Below are positions 1 to 9,471 of a stretch of DNA of 64,000 bases, in pieces. Where the stretch lies: NCBI GenBank assembly GCA_023213395.1, contig CM041465.1, positions 114,955,741 to 115,019,740 of the forward strand, in the 5' to 3' direction. Numbering within the stretch: position 1 is the first letter of the stretch; every line of letters starts with the position of its first letter. A model generated the notes under the pieces. It was given only the letters and a program-made list of their open reading frames with translations. It ran no database searches and was not told the DNA's origin. A program made the position numbers and the translations under genes. Origin of the DNA: Cycas panzhihuaensis (taxonomy: Eukaryota; Cycadophyta).

Positions 1-300
1 AAGAAAAATGAGTGATTTTTTATTTAAAAAGTGAATTTTGAGCCCTTTTTGACTAGGGCACAAGGTCACTATGCAGGGAGCCTTAGGAAAAATACCTAAA
101 TGAGTGAATTTTTTTCACTTTTACAATGATAATGATGCTTAAAATCATTGAATTTGAGTCAAGTAACACAAATGCAATTTTTTTTGTGTTAAATGAGCTC
201 AAAACATTAAAAATAAGTTGAAAAAGGTTAAAATTAAGCATAATGGGCAGAAGCATCCCATCCTTTTGTAGCAAATCGGAGTTTGACATTACCAGTCATC
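1..300 (-). repeat. Fragment of family-A copia leader (5' UTR)
   Basis: The stretch carries the phrase 'gagccctttttgactaggg' followed by a 'ggtcactatgcagggagcc' block. This is the same repeat seen in the leader of A1 (about 7811-8230) and A2 (about 34,860-35,100), read in the same top-strand direction. It is therefore a minus-strand leader remnant. The coding fragment next to it at 301-660 is on the plus strand, so the two were joined by rearrangement. No gene is seen here. Confidence 0.6.
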
Positions 301-660
301 AACATCACACTAGAGGAGGCTTGGTCTAGCACAAAGCCTACCGTTAGCCATTTGAGGACATTTGGGTGTACTGCATATATGCACATCCTTGATCAACAAA
401 GATTCAAACTAGACAAACAGTCTTAAATGTGTTTTTGTAGCCTATGCCATTCACAACAAGGCATACAAATTGTATGATCCCATTTCTAGGAAAATGCATC
501 TTTCAAGAGATGTAATCTTTGTTGAAGATGATCACAAGGAGTTGGAACCAGCATCCATCCAACCTCCTCTTGACAAAGGCAAAAAGATTGTTGAGGATTT
601 CCTTCTCTTTCAAATTTTCACACCATGTACATCATTTGCGCTGGCTAAACATAAGGTTTA
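301..660 (+). pseudogene. Copia family-A integrase C-terminus/linker fragment
   Basis: Translated on the plus strand this matches the integrase-to-reverse-transcriptase linker of the A elements. It has the 'HLRTFGCTAYMHI' segment, then 'YKLYDPISRKMHLSRDVIF' and a Pro/Ser-rich tail. A frameshift near 420 and a stop near 660 break the frame, and no reverse transcriptase follows. The better copies at 4200-4700 and 31,500-31,900 make the identification firm. It is a truncated relic with no likely function. Confidence 0.8.
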
Positions 661-687
661 ACATCATTAACATTTGAAGAAATAAAT

Positions 688-1203
688 TTGTATCATACAA
701 CAGAAGAATTGACGAAATTGATCAACCCACAAGAGTATGAACCTAATTATTTTGGAGAACTGCATGTGGATGGTTCTTTTTCATATGAAGAGGGTACAAA
801 GAGATTTGTAAATTATTGGATGCGGGAATCTTATGAGATTGGCCTAGTTTTTTTCCGTTGTAATTTACTCTCTTCTAGTGACAAGGATAATAACAAAGAG
901 TTCGAAATCCTGAACCTTCAAGTGGGGATGAAGAAACTAGTAAAGCACAACACACTGAGGAAAAGGCAAAAAAAGACAAGGCATGACTGCCATGCTAGGC
1001 CATTATATTTCAAAAAGGGTGATCAAGTATGGCAATTCGACGACAAATCCCAAGCACCTAAGGGAGAATTAAAGATGCATTGGAAATGCCCATATATTAT
1101 TGAGAAGGTGCTTGAGAATGGCACTATCCAGTTGAAGAAACTAGTAGGCCAACTATTGCCTGAAATGGTCAAGGGCAGTAAACTCAAGTTCTGTCATGGA
1201 TAG
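688..1203 (+). pseudogene. Ty3/gypsy integrase C-terminal fragment
   Basis: The last 100 or so residues of this 171-codon frame look like the C-terminal part of a Ty3/gypsy integrase. There is a basic 'RHDCHARPLYFKKGDQVW' segment, then the 'GPY-type' core (here 'MHWKCPYIIEKVLENGTIQL') and a closing 'KGSKLKF' stretch. This module helps integrase bind DNA or chromatin in that family. The first 70 residues are not recognised. No zinc-binding or DDE core is present upstream, so this is a truncated relic. It follows the copia fragment at 301-660 directly on the same strand. Confidence 0.65.
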
Positions 1204-1943
1204 GGTATGCCAAATTCACTGGAGGATTCAATTGGTTGTATCATACATGTTGCTTGACATTGGAGACAATCAAGGTTGTCTCGGCATTAGAATGTGATTC
1301 CAATATGATATGTAAAAATGGAAAAATAGAAAAAAGAAAAAAACAAAAAATGGAAAAAAATAACCATAACTTCTATCATATACCTAAGCAATATGGCAAG
1401 CAGATTGAAAAAAAGAAGAGAGATGATGAAAAATAAATATACAAGAAAAAAGAAAAAAAAGGAAAAAATAAGAAAATCATGATAGAATAAGATCATCATT
1501 GGAAAAATTATAAAAAAGGATAGATTTTAAGTATATTTTCCTACAAAATACACTATACATTCTAAAACGAAGCATTATCGAAAACACATATAACAACAGA
1601 ACGTAAAGTGATAGAAATAATTATACGTTCTTGTAAGCATTCTGGCATGGAACACATAGTGGAGACGAGTGGAAATAAGTGCCAAATCATTGAAGTTAAA
1701 CCTCATTCCAGCGAGATCGAGTTTCAAAGTTATGAGCATCACCCAACAAACACATTCCAGTCATAATAATAACTTCCAGTGTAAATGTTACATGACTAAC
1801 AGTACTATGTTCCTTTAGCGAATGCACATAATGTATTCATGCTTTAAGTGCAAAACCCTACTCATTTCTCTTATTGATCATAAGTACTACTTCCTATTTC
1901 TCCATTAGTGTCCAAAATGAAGATTGTAGGGTGCTAGGAAAAC
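1204..1943. other. Intergenic stretch without a gene
   Basis: The part from 1310 to 1530 is strongly purine-rich (A/G runs on the top strand). The rest is unremarkable AT-rich DNA ending at the left LTR of A1. The short open frames here look like composition artefacts. It may be the 3' flank of the gypsy relic at 688-1203, but I see no LTR. Confidence 0.5.
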
Positions 1944-2501
1944 TGTGAAAAGAGGCCTAATGGCCTCATAGTCCCAAGATCTAGAAGCTAGGTTCACTCT
2001 AGTTCTAGAAGGCACAAATGCTTAGCAAGTATAATACTCTCAAGATAAAAGAAAGCATAAGAGACAAAGCATAAAATGAAGGAGCAAGAGAAATGATACC
2101 AAATGTGTGGGGTTGGAATTGGTCCAACCTCCAAAAGAATAAACAGTTTGATTAGCAAACCGACAAAGATAACAATACTGACTCCAACTCTCTTATGAGA
2201 CAATGAGGAGAGGTCTCATTATATAGAGTGAAATGAGAGACCTAAGGCCTTGGATGTTTGACAAGTGTCAAACATCCAAGATACATGCCTTGCATGTAGG
2301 ACATGTGTCCTTTTGGGCTCTCATGTGAGTAAAAATGCATGAGGGTCCATTTGACCCTTTAGTGACAACATTGTGTCACTAGAAAGAATGTGGGTGTGCA
2401 CTTTATCACTTAAGTGATAAGTCACCCCTAAAGTACAAAAGTACAAATATTACATGAAAAATAAAGTACATAATCTTAACATGTAAACATAAGGTTTAAC
2501 A
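1944..2501 (-). repeat. 3' LTR of A1 (family-A LTR, 558 bp)
   Basis: The LTR starts TGTGAAAAGAGG and ends GGTTTAACA on the top strand, and is adjacent to a polypurine tract on its right. Similar copies lie at 10,811-11,363, 25,351-25,904 (inverted), 29,227-29,837 and 36,363-36,919. On the transcribed minus strand a TATA-like box lies at 2219-2226. A hairpin-forming inverted repeat lies at 2249-2280 and an 18-bp palindrome at 2403-2420. Confidence 0.9.
2219..2226 (-). promoter_or_regulatory. TATA-like box of family-A LTR promoter
   Basis: The minus strand reads CTATATAA here. The same site is conserved in the other family-A LTRs, in each case just downstream of the perfect inverted repeat at 2249-2280. 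This is the expected layout of a retrotransposon U3 promoter, but promoter activity is inferred. Confidence 0.5.
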
Positions 2502-2512
2502 CCCCCCCTTAC
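2502..2512 (-). promoter_or_regulatory. Polypurine tract of A1
   Basis: The minus strand reads TAAGGGGGGG directly before the 3' LTR. This is the usual primer site for plus-strand DNA synthesis in LTR retrotransposons. It fixes the minus orientation of A1. Confidence 0.75.
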
Positions 2513-2600
2513 TATTTACAATGTTAAGTCGGACACCAAGACCATCTCTAAATTTTACAAACTTTTCTCTACTAAGAGACTTGGTAAAGATATTTGTTGT

Positions 2601-3166
2601 CTACTCCTCTGTAAGTCTGTACTGGAGGTTGATCTCACCATTCTGCACATGCTCTCTGATGAAGTGATGGTAAGCCTCGATGTGTTTTGTCCGTGAATGA
2701 AAAATTGGATTCTTGGTTAACTTAAGTACACTTTGATTGTCACAGTATATCCTGGTGGGGTGACCCTGCTCAAGTCCAAGTTCCCCAAGAATCCGTCGTA
2801 GCCAGATAGCCTCACAAACTGTGCTGACTGCAACTTTGTACTCTGCTTCGGTGGAAGACAAGGTAACATTGGGTTGCTTCTTGCAATTCCATGAAACAAT
2901 TGCTGAACCAAGGGCAAAACAATATCCCGAGGTTGATCTCCTATTATCCTGGCAACCTGCCCAATCAGAATCTGAGAATCCTTCCAGAGTGAAGTTCTCA
3001 TTATGTGCATACTCAAGGCCATGCTGCAATGTGCCTTTGATATATTTAAGTATGCGTTTAGCTGCATTCTAGTGTATCTGATTGGGTTGAGACATGTATC
3101 GTGAACAAATCCCAACTGCAAATGAAATGTCCGGTCGAGTGTTGGTGAGATAAATGAGGCTCCCAA
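2601..3166 (-). pseudogene. Copia RNase H domain of A1
   Basis: The main frame (2601-3029) has the copia RNase H signature: 'GFSDSDWAGCQDNRRSTSGY', 'STEAEY', 'IYCDNQSVLKL' and 'RTKHIEAYHHFIREHV'. The acidic residues D, E and D of the active site are all visible. The domain normally follows the reverse transcriptase in one polyprotein. Here a stop and frame change near 3070 separate it from the upstream frame (3069-4748), so it is a broken domain. In the element it would degrade the RNA strand of the RNA-DNA hybrid. Confidence 0.85.
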
Positions 3167-4748
3167 TCAACTGTCGGTAAAGTGTGGGATCTACCAGTGC
3201 AACTTTCTCATTGAGAGTAAGCTTAGATCCATTCTCCATTGGTGTAGGCGCTGGTTTGCAGTCGTACATCCTGAACTGTTGCAAAATGTCCCAAGAATAT
3301 TTCGCTTGGGAGATGAAGATATAGCCTGGCTGTTGCCATATCTCAAAGCTTAAAAAATAATGGAGAAGTCCAAGATCTGTCATCTCGAAACTTCTCTTCA
3401 AGTCATCTTGGAGAATGTGTATCATCTTAGTGTCACTGTCAGTGATCACTAAGTCATCTATATACAAGGCAACAAAAATGATATGGTTCTTTTCATGTTT
3501 TATATATAGGTTAGGATCTGAAGTAGATCGATGAAACCCATGTCTCAAGAAGTAATCATCGATCTTTGAGTACCATGCTCTTGGAGCTTGTTTCAAGCCA
3601 TATAACGCCTTTTTTAGGCGACATACAAAATGCTCCTTGCCTTGTACTTTGTAACCGGGAGGGTGCTCCAAGTATACCTCCTCCTGAAGATCGCCATTCA
3701 GAAAGGTGCTCTTCACGTCCATCTGATAGACTGGCCATTTGCATTGAGCAGCTAAGGCCAAAATGAGTCTGATGGTGTTCATATTCGCCCTTGGTGCAAA
3801 AGTCTCCTCATAGTCTATGCCTTCCTTTTGTTTCAATCTTTTTGCCACAGGGCGAGCCTTCTGTCGCTTAAGTGAACCATCAGAATGGAATTTGGTTTTG
3901 TAGACCCATTTGTAACTGATTGCCTGTTTGTGTTTAGGTAATTCGACCAAATCCCAAGTACCATTCTTTTTAATAGAATAGATTTCTTCATCCATGGTAG
4001 CCTTCCAATTTTCATTTTTAGATGCCTCCTCAAAAGTGGAAGGCTCATCAACACATAACACTTCAGCCATAAGTGCATAATTGGTCTGCTGCCTGTATTT
4101 TGATGGATGTTTTCCTTCAATGATGTGGCCGTCCTGTACTGTTTGAGTGTACCATTTTGGTAACTTTTGAATTGAAGTGACTTGAACCTCAAGATCTTCT
4201 GGTCTAAGTGGTTGATCAACATGAGATGTGCTAGGATCAAGTGGAGCAAAATCAGTTGATGTAGACGGTCCAACAGGTGCAGATGATGTATATGGAGTAG
4301 AAGATTGAGAGGGAAGGAAGGCTTCAACAATCTTCTTGCCTTTGTCAATGGGAGGTTGCATGGATGTTGTTTGCAACTCCTTATGATCTTCTTCAGCAAA
4401 GATGACATCTCTTGAGAGATGCATTTTCTTCCCAATGGGATCATACAACTTGTAGGCTTTGCTATGAATGGCATATCCTACAAAGATGCATTTTAGATTA
4501 TGCTTGTCTAATTTTGTCCTTTGCTGATCGGGAATGTGCATATAAGCAGTGCACCCAAAAGTCCTCAAATGGTTGACAGTTGGCTTTTTGCCAGACCATG
4601 CCTCCTTGGGTGTCATATCAGTGACTGTTGTAGTTGGACTGCGATTGGCCACATATGCAGCTGTGTGAAATGCTTCTGCCCAGTAAGCTCGAGTGAGTCC
4701 TTGTGCATGCATCATTGCTTTGGCTTTATTAGCCAAAGTTCTGCTCAT
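3069..4748 (-). pseudogene. Copia integrase C-terminus, linker and reverse transcriptase of A1
   Basis: A 559-codon frame. Residues about 1-110 are the C-terminal integrase part ('RAYWAEAFHTAAYVANRSP', 'MHLSRDVIF'). About 110-235 are a Ser/Thr/Pro-rich linker. About 250 onward are a copia reverse transcriptase ('[19 protein letters not shown]', '[20 protein letters not shown]', catalytic 'YIDD'). The usual family motif is YVDD, so one residue is changed. The upstream integrase core is in another frame and RNase H in a third, so the polyprotein is broken. Its role in the element is cDNA synthesis in virus-like particles. Confidence 0.9.
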
Positions 4749-5389
4749 CTGCTCAAGACTCCATTTTGTTGAGGAGTGTGAGGAATAGTCAGCTGTGTCT
4801 GAATGCCATTATCCTTGCAGTATTGGGTGAATTCATTTGAAATAAATTCACCTCCATTGTCTTTCCTTAATGTTTTGATAGAGTGGCCAGACTCATTTTC
4901 TACTTCAAGCTTGAATTCTTTGAATTTGGAAAAAGCTTCAGATTTGTGTTTGATGAAGTAGACCCAAACTTTGTGAGAAAAGTCATCAATGAAGGAGATG
5001 TAATACAAAGCTCCTCTAAAAGATGATGTGGACATAGGTCCACACAAATCCGAATGTACTAGCTGCATAGGATGTGATGCATGCCACGCTTTGCCTTTAG
5101 GGAAAGGCAAGCGATGCTGAGTTCCCATAATGCACGCTTCACAAAGACATTTTGTTTCATAGATCTTTGAAAGCCCATGTACCATGTTCTTGTTGATCAT
5201 CTGCCTCAAATTGTCTAAGCTCAAATGGCCTAGACGTTGATGCCAAAGATGCATCTTGGACAAGTAAGGAGTGACAATGGAACTTGAGTAAGCAGAATCA
5301 AGTGCTATATTATTTGCATCCAATTTGTAGAGGCCTTGATCCTCATATCCAACAGCTACTACTTGGTCATCTTTGTCACCGACACACAT
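4745..5389 (-). pseudogene. Copia GAG-pre-integrase and integrase core of A1
   Basis: The frame opens with the His-Cys zinc-binding region ('LWHQRLGHLSLDNLRQMI', 'CEACIMGTQ') and continues into the DDE integrase core: 'LVHSDLCGPMS' gives the first D, 'RKDNGGEFIS' the second D and the E downstream. It ends at 'TPQQNGV', where a frameshift near 4750 cuts it off from the C-terminal part at 3069-4748. Another frameshift near 5389 separates it from the protease. Integrase would insert the element cDNA into host DNA. Confidence 0.88.
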
Positions 5390-5930
5390 TTCCCATTTCT
5401 GAACAATACGCTCATCTGTTGCTTGTCCAACTTGCTAACAGATAGTAAGTTCTTGTCCATGGAAGGTATGAAGTAGGCATTGCCATCGGGAAATGAAGAG
5501 GAAGGATTTGTAGAGGAGTGAAATGGAGCTATTGTGCCTATATCAGAAATCTTAACAGATTGATTGTTTCCAAAGGTCACTGATTGACCTTTACCTTCCT
5601 TGATGTCGGTAAGGAGTTCTTCACTCCCAGTCATGTGTTGTGAAGCTCCAGAATCAATAATCCAAGTTTCATCCAACTTGCTAACAGATAGTAAGTTCTT
5701 GTCCATGGAAGGTATGAAGTAGGCATTGCCATCGGGAAATGAAGAGGAAGGATTTGTAGAGGAGTGAAATGGAGCTATTGTGCTTATATCAGAAATCTTA
5801 ACAGATTGATTGTTCCCAAAAGTCACTGATTGACCTTTACCTTCCTTGATGTCGATAAGGAGTTCTTCACTCCCAGTCATGTGTTGTGAAGCACCAGAAT
5901 CAATAATCCAAGTTTCATCAACCTTGGATG
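5359..5930 (-). pseudogene. Copia protease region with in-frame duplication
   Basis: The aspartic protease motif 'WIIDSGASQHMTGSEELL' occurs twice, once spanning the N-terminal edge of the frame (about 5850-5910) and again 82 residues further on. The DNA unit is 246 bp: the same text starts at 5635 and at 5881. Both copies keep the catalytic D-S-G. The protein then shifts frame ('NGKCV' followed by unrelated residues) before the integrase. In the family the protease is a single domain that acts as a dimer, so a tandem copy is unusual and probably a replication or slippage error. Confidence 0.85.
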
Positions 5931-6105
5931 TTTGATATGCACAAAATAGTTTGTCTTCATCTGCAAACTGATTAAAGTGGCGTTGATTGCCACCTCTAAA
6001 ACCCCCCTTTCCTCTTTGACCTCCTCGATAGGCACCTCGATTTGGTCGAGGGGGTTGCTGCTGCTGTTGTTGCTGGAATCTTTGTTGGAATTGCTGACGT
6101 GGCTG

Positions 6106-6951
6106 CTACTGTCGCTGATTTGGTTGACGTGGTTGCTGCTGCTGTTGATGTAGATCTGCTTGCTTCTTTCGACAATCAGGTGCTATGTGGCCAGGTTTGC
6201 CACAATAATGACATACAACAGTGGTCCTTGAAGACCCAATGTTCATGTTCCCAAACTGCTTTGAGAGCGCAAGTTTGGGGTTCTGCTTGACCTTTGATTT
6301 GGCCGTGAATGCATCTGATGTGGATGGTTTCTCCTCATTATCTTTGGTGTAGATTTGTTCTTCCTGAAGCAATAAACTTTCAAATTCATTGAATGTCATT
6401 TTTTTGAGAGAACCATCTCTTGTAGTAGATGATATGAAGCCATTGTAGTCCTTTGGCAAAGCTTTGGTGATAGATGTGATCAGTTCATCTCTTGTTGTTC
6501 GACTACCTAGTGTATTCAACTCATTACATACCTCCTTGATGGAGGAAAGAAAAGCCAACATAGGCTTGACAAATTTTACATAATACAACTTGGCTTTTAT
6601 CATTAAAATGTGAACTTCATCTCGCCTTTGATACAATGAGGACAAAATGTTCCAAGCTTCCTTAGAAGTTTTTGCACAAGCAATGTTTTGATTCACATGT
6701 ACATCAACAATCATATGAAGGAATGCCAAAGCGATTTCATCTTTGGCTTCCCAAGCAGCAACAAAAGCATCATCAGGTTGCACAGTTACATTGTCATTGA
6801 CAACAGGTACAGGTTGGAGTAGTCTTCTAGAAACATAACCCGAAAATTCATTCATGATCAGTAAATTCTGAGTGATTCTTTTCCATTCTTGACAGTTATC
6901 TTGACCTGTTAATCGAATGGTGCATGTATTAAGCATGTTAATAGCAGTCAT
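6106..6951 (-). CDS. Copia Gag (UBN2-type) of A1
   Basis: A 281-codon open frame with a plausible start at 6951 ('MTAINMLNTCTIRLTGQDN'). The body is a UBN2-type gag ('WNILSSLYQRRDE', 'LPKDYNGFISSTTRD'). Residues 247-260 are a CCHC zinc knuckle, 'CHYCGKPGHIAPDC', which binds RNA. The C-terminus is Gln-rich. Gag forms the virus-like particle. In A2 the same gag has an early stop, so this is the best gag in family A here. The frame stops near 6106 and the protease follows after a Gly/Gln-rich linker (5930-6105) with no clear open join. Confidence 0.85.
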   Translation of the reverse strand: MTAINMLNTCTIRLTGQDNCQEWKRITQNLLIMNEFSGYVSRRLLQPVPVVNDNVTVQPDDAFVAAWEAKDEIALAFLHMIVDVHVNQNIACAKTSKEAWNILSSLYQRRDEVHILMIKAKLYYVKFVKPMLAFLSSIKEVCNELNTLGSRTTRDELITSITKALPKDYNGFISSTTRDGSLKKMTFNEFESLLLQEEQIYTKDNEEKPSTSDAFTAKSKVKQNPKLALSKQFGNMNIGSSRTTVVCHYCGKPGHIAPDCRKKQADLHQQQQQPRQPNQRQ

Positions 6952-9251
6952 GTTTCAGTTATAAGGCTTGAAGTTAGCAGATAACTTGGAAACTCAAAGT
7001 TTTCGTTGCTTAAGTTCCACCTTCTAATGAAACCAACAGTCATGATCTTACTAGAAGATCCAACAACTGAATGGAATGATGAGGGGTGGAGGACTAAGCT
7101 ATGGAGTTGGTCCAACTCTGATCTATAGAAGAGATCCAACAGTTGACCAAGTTAAATCTAGGACAAGGCAGGTAGGGTTGATCTGCATGGACGTACCATG
7201 CTTTTCCTGGGATTCACAACCCCAATAACACCCTTTTCGAACCTCCTTTCCCTCAAGCAACCTTAATTGTCGTGCACTGACCGTACGGTCAGTTGGTCTC
7301 CTAGGGAATGCACCAAGCTTAAGGTTATTTCAGAGGCAAGGTTTGAACCTTTTTCGAACATCTCCAACAAGATTTTTAAGTCACTTTTTAGAAGTTTTAA
7401 AGTGAACTTAGATTTATTTTTACTTGGAAGATGTACTTCTAAAGTGCTTGATTAAGCTTACAATGAAAAAGTGGCTTCAAAAGAAAGCAATTTTAGTACA
7501 TCAATATGAACATTTGAACTGTTATTACAATGAGCACTTAATGAAGTGGAGTGCTTATGTAGATCCAAGTAAAAAACAGATGCTTGATTACAATGAGTTT
7601 TGCAAAAAAGTACATTGAAAATGTGCTTAAGTACTCAATGAAGCAAAGCAAAACATTGTGATGAAGATACAAATGGGTTCTTTTTAATGCTCAAAAGTGA
7701 AGGTAAGAGAACCACTTGCAAAGTAGGACACCAAGCACTAAGTGTTGGGACTTTAAAATAGTCCCAACGATAAAAAAGGAAGTGATTTTATTAAGTACAA
7801 AGCATTTTTTGAGCCCTTTTTGTGACTAAGGGCAATAGGTCACCATGCAAGGTGCCTTAAAAAAGTGTTTGAAAATAGTGATAAGTATCACTTTTACAAT
7901 AGGCAAACACTTAAAATCACTTCACCTAAGTCAGTTAACACTCATGCAACATTAATTAAGTGTTAAAAGAAGCTTAAAGAGTCGAGAAAACATAGGCTAA
8001 AATTTGAATTTTTTTTTACAACTTGATCAGTAAGGACACCACGCAGGGAGCCTTTGAAAATACTTAAACAAGAGTATTTTTGAGTCTTTAAATAAGTGAG
8101 TTTAAGTTAGTATTGGTGATTTAATGAGATCACTCAATACTTAGAAGATTTTTAGCTCCAAAGGTACAAAAAAAGATGATTTTTCTCTTAAGAAAAATTT
8201 AAATTGAGGTCACTATGCAAAGTGCCTTGACTAGAAAAATGTCTTAATAAAGAGAAAATAAATCACTTTTAATGTAGAAAAATACTTGATAAAAAACCTT
8301 GATCTAGTTGTTTTTCACTAAAGTGAAGTCAACAAGTATTAAATAAAGAAAAATCATTTAAAAGACTTTGGAATTAGATTTAAAAAAAGGATTTTTGAAG
8401 ACTTAATAAAAACTTTAAACAACGTAAGTTTATATAAAAGGGAATATTCAATGAGTATTCCACTTTTTATAACCTAATGTTCAAAAAGTAAATCGTTCGT
8501 TCTCCGTGTAGAGGGCTCAGAATGATCTGAGATTTTAGGAGAATGGACGCAGTCAGCACACGGAGCTATCTCTGCAATTGCAGATCATTTTGTCCACTGT
8601 GCAACGAGAACCGAGCAGATGAAGCTTTGGCTGGGCGCATAGGTCGTGTGATGAAAACCAAAACGTACCTCAAATGAAATGTCTTGATGAGAGGTTTACT
8701 AATCTGAAATATTTTTTCAGGACAATCTTTAATTTGCAAGATATTTAACCTGCAAAGAAAAAAGGGCGGTTAGGGTTTTTTAAAAATCCACTTGGATTTA
8801 GTAAAATACTCCTCAAAATTCACAAAGAAAGATCCCAGTTTGCTTATATATTAAGAATAGAACTTTTTTGACTGATTTTGAGTGAAAAACTCACAGAGAA
8901 ATTTTTGAAGAATATGTACCTTTCTTTTCAAACATATGCACCTGTAAAACTGGGTAAATCTCTTTGAAAATGATCTCTGATGAACTCAACATAGAAGAGA
9001 GAAATGACGGGGAGGACGAGATCTATCTTCTGGTCCATACAATCGTACGAATTCGTAGCAGTCCATATGATTCTGGTTGTGCTCTGTATAAAACCTTTTC
9101 TCCTCAACTATCCTTTGACTTTGTTTAGATTCTTCCCTCCTTAACTGGATCAATTTTGATATGAGTCAGAGAACTCCTTTTCTTAGGCAAGAAATGCCTC
9201 TTCCAGAGACAATCCTCTCTTAAATGGGTAGGCTAACTTGCCCTGATACCA
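6952..9251 (-). repeat. A1 leader region with degenerate internal repeats
   Basis: Non-coding leader between gag and primer-binding site, about 2.3 kb. It matches the A2 leader from 6952 to about 8500 (A2 34,002 to about 35,390). After that the two leaders are unrelated. Blocks of the form 'ggtcaccatgcaaggtgcc' recur near 7838, 8032 and 8206, each followed by an A/T-rich spacer, a period of about 175-195 bp. Short open frames here look spurious. The primer-binding site ends it at 9240-9251. Confidence 0.7.
9240..9251 (-). promoter_or_regulatory. Primer-binding site of A1
   Basis: The minus strand reads TGGTATCAGGGC. It matches the initiator-tRNA-Met type primer site TGGTATCAGAGC with one change, and abuts the LTR starting at 9252. 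It shows that the LTR at 9252-9471 really is the 5' LTR of the transcription unit to its left. Confidence 0.75.
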
Positions 9252-9471
9252 TGTCAAGAATATAACTCAAAGTTGAATGGAAAATGCTTGATTGATTATT
9301 GTGGAGAGAACTCCTAAATATATATAAATAGGGTTTGTAACCATGAAGAACCTAAAAGTAACTATTACATAAGAAGTTGACACTTGTTAGACACATGTCC
9401 TACATATATTCATAAGTTACAAATTTGAGGGGTCTATTACCCCTTTAGGTCTTCTAGGATAAAACATTACA
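9252..9471 (-). repeat. 5' LTR of family F next to A1 (220 bp)
   Basis: Starts TGTCAAGAATATAAC next to the primer-binding site and ends AAAACATTACA, so it has the TG...CA ends of an LTR. It shares no visible similarity with the 558-bp LTR at the other end of A1. No second copy was seen in the window. It is followed directly by the plus-strand fragment C. Confidence 0.65.

Larger units (their letters stand above)
1944..9471 (-). mobile_element. Ty1/copia retrotransposon A1, chimeric LTRs, degenerate
   Basis: The element reads on the minus strand in copia order: leader (6952-9251), gag (6106-6951), protease (5359-5930), integrase (4745-5389 and on), reverse transcriptase and RNase H (2601-4748), polypurine tract and 3' LTR (1944-2501). 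The LTR at its 5' end (9252-9471) is unrelated to the 3' LTR. The bases outside it (AAAAC left, CTCTA right) do not form a target duplication. Frameshifts at about 5390, 4750 and 3070 and a duplicated protease segment make it non-autonomous today. Confidence 0.85.

Noticed and set aside
1236-1499. Lys-rich plus frame and Phe-rich minus frame
   Set aside because: Both come from the same purine-rich run; no start context, domain or neighbour supports a gene.
2249-2280. Inverted repeat considered as a rho-independent-type terminator or CRISPR-like unit
   Set aside because: It is a single hairpin inside each LTR copy, in plant nuclear DNA, and not part of a spaced array.
6042-6290. Ala/Val-rich plus-strand frame opposite A1 gag
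   Set aside because: Shadow of the Gln-rich gag end on the other strand.
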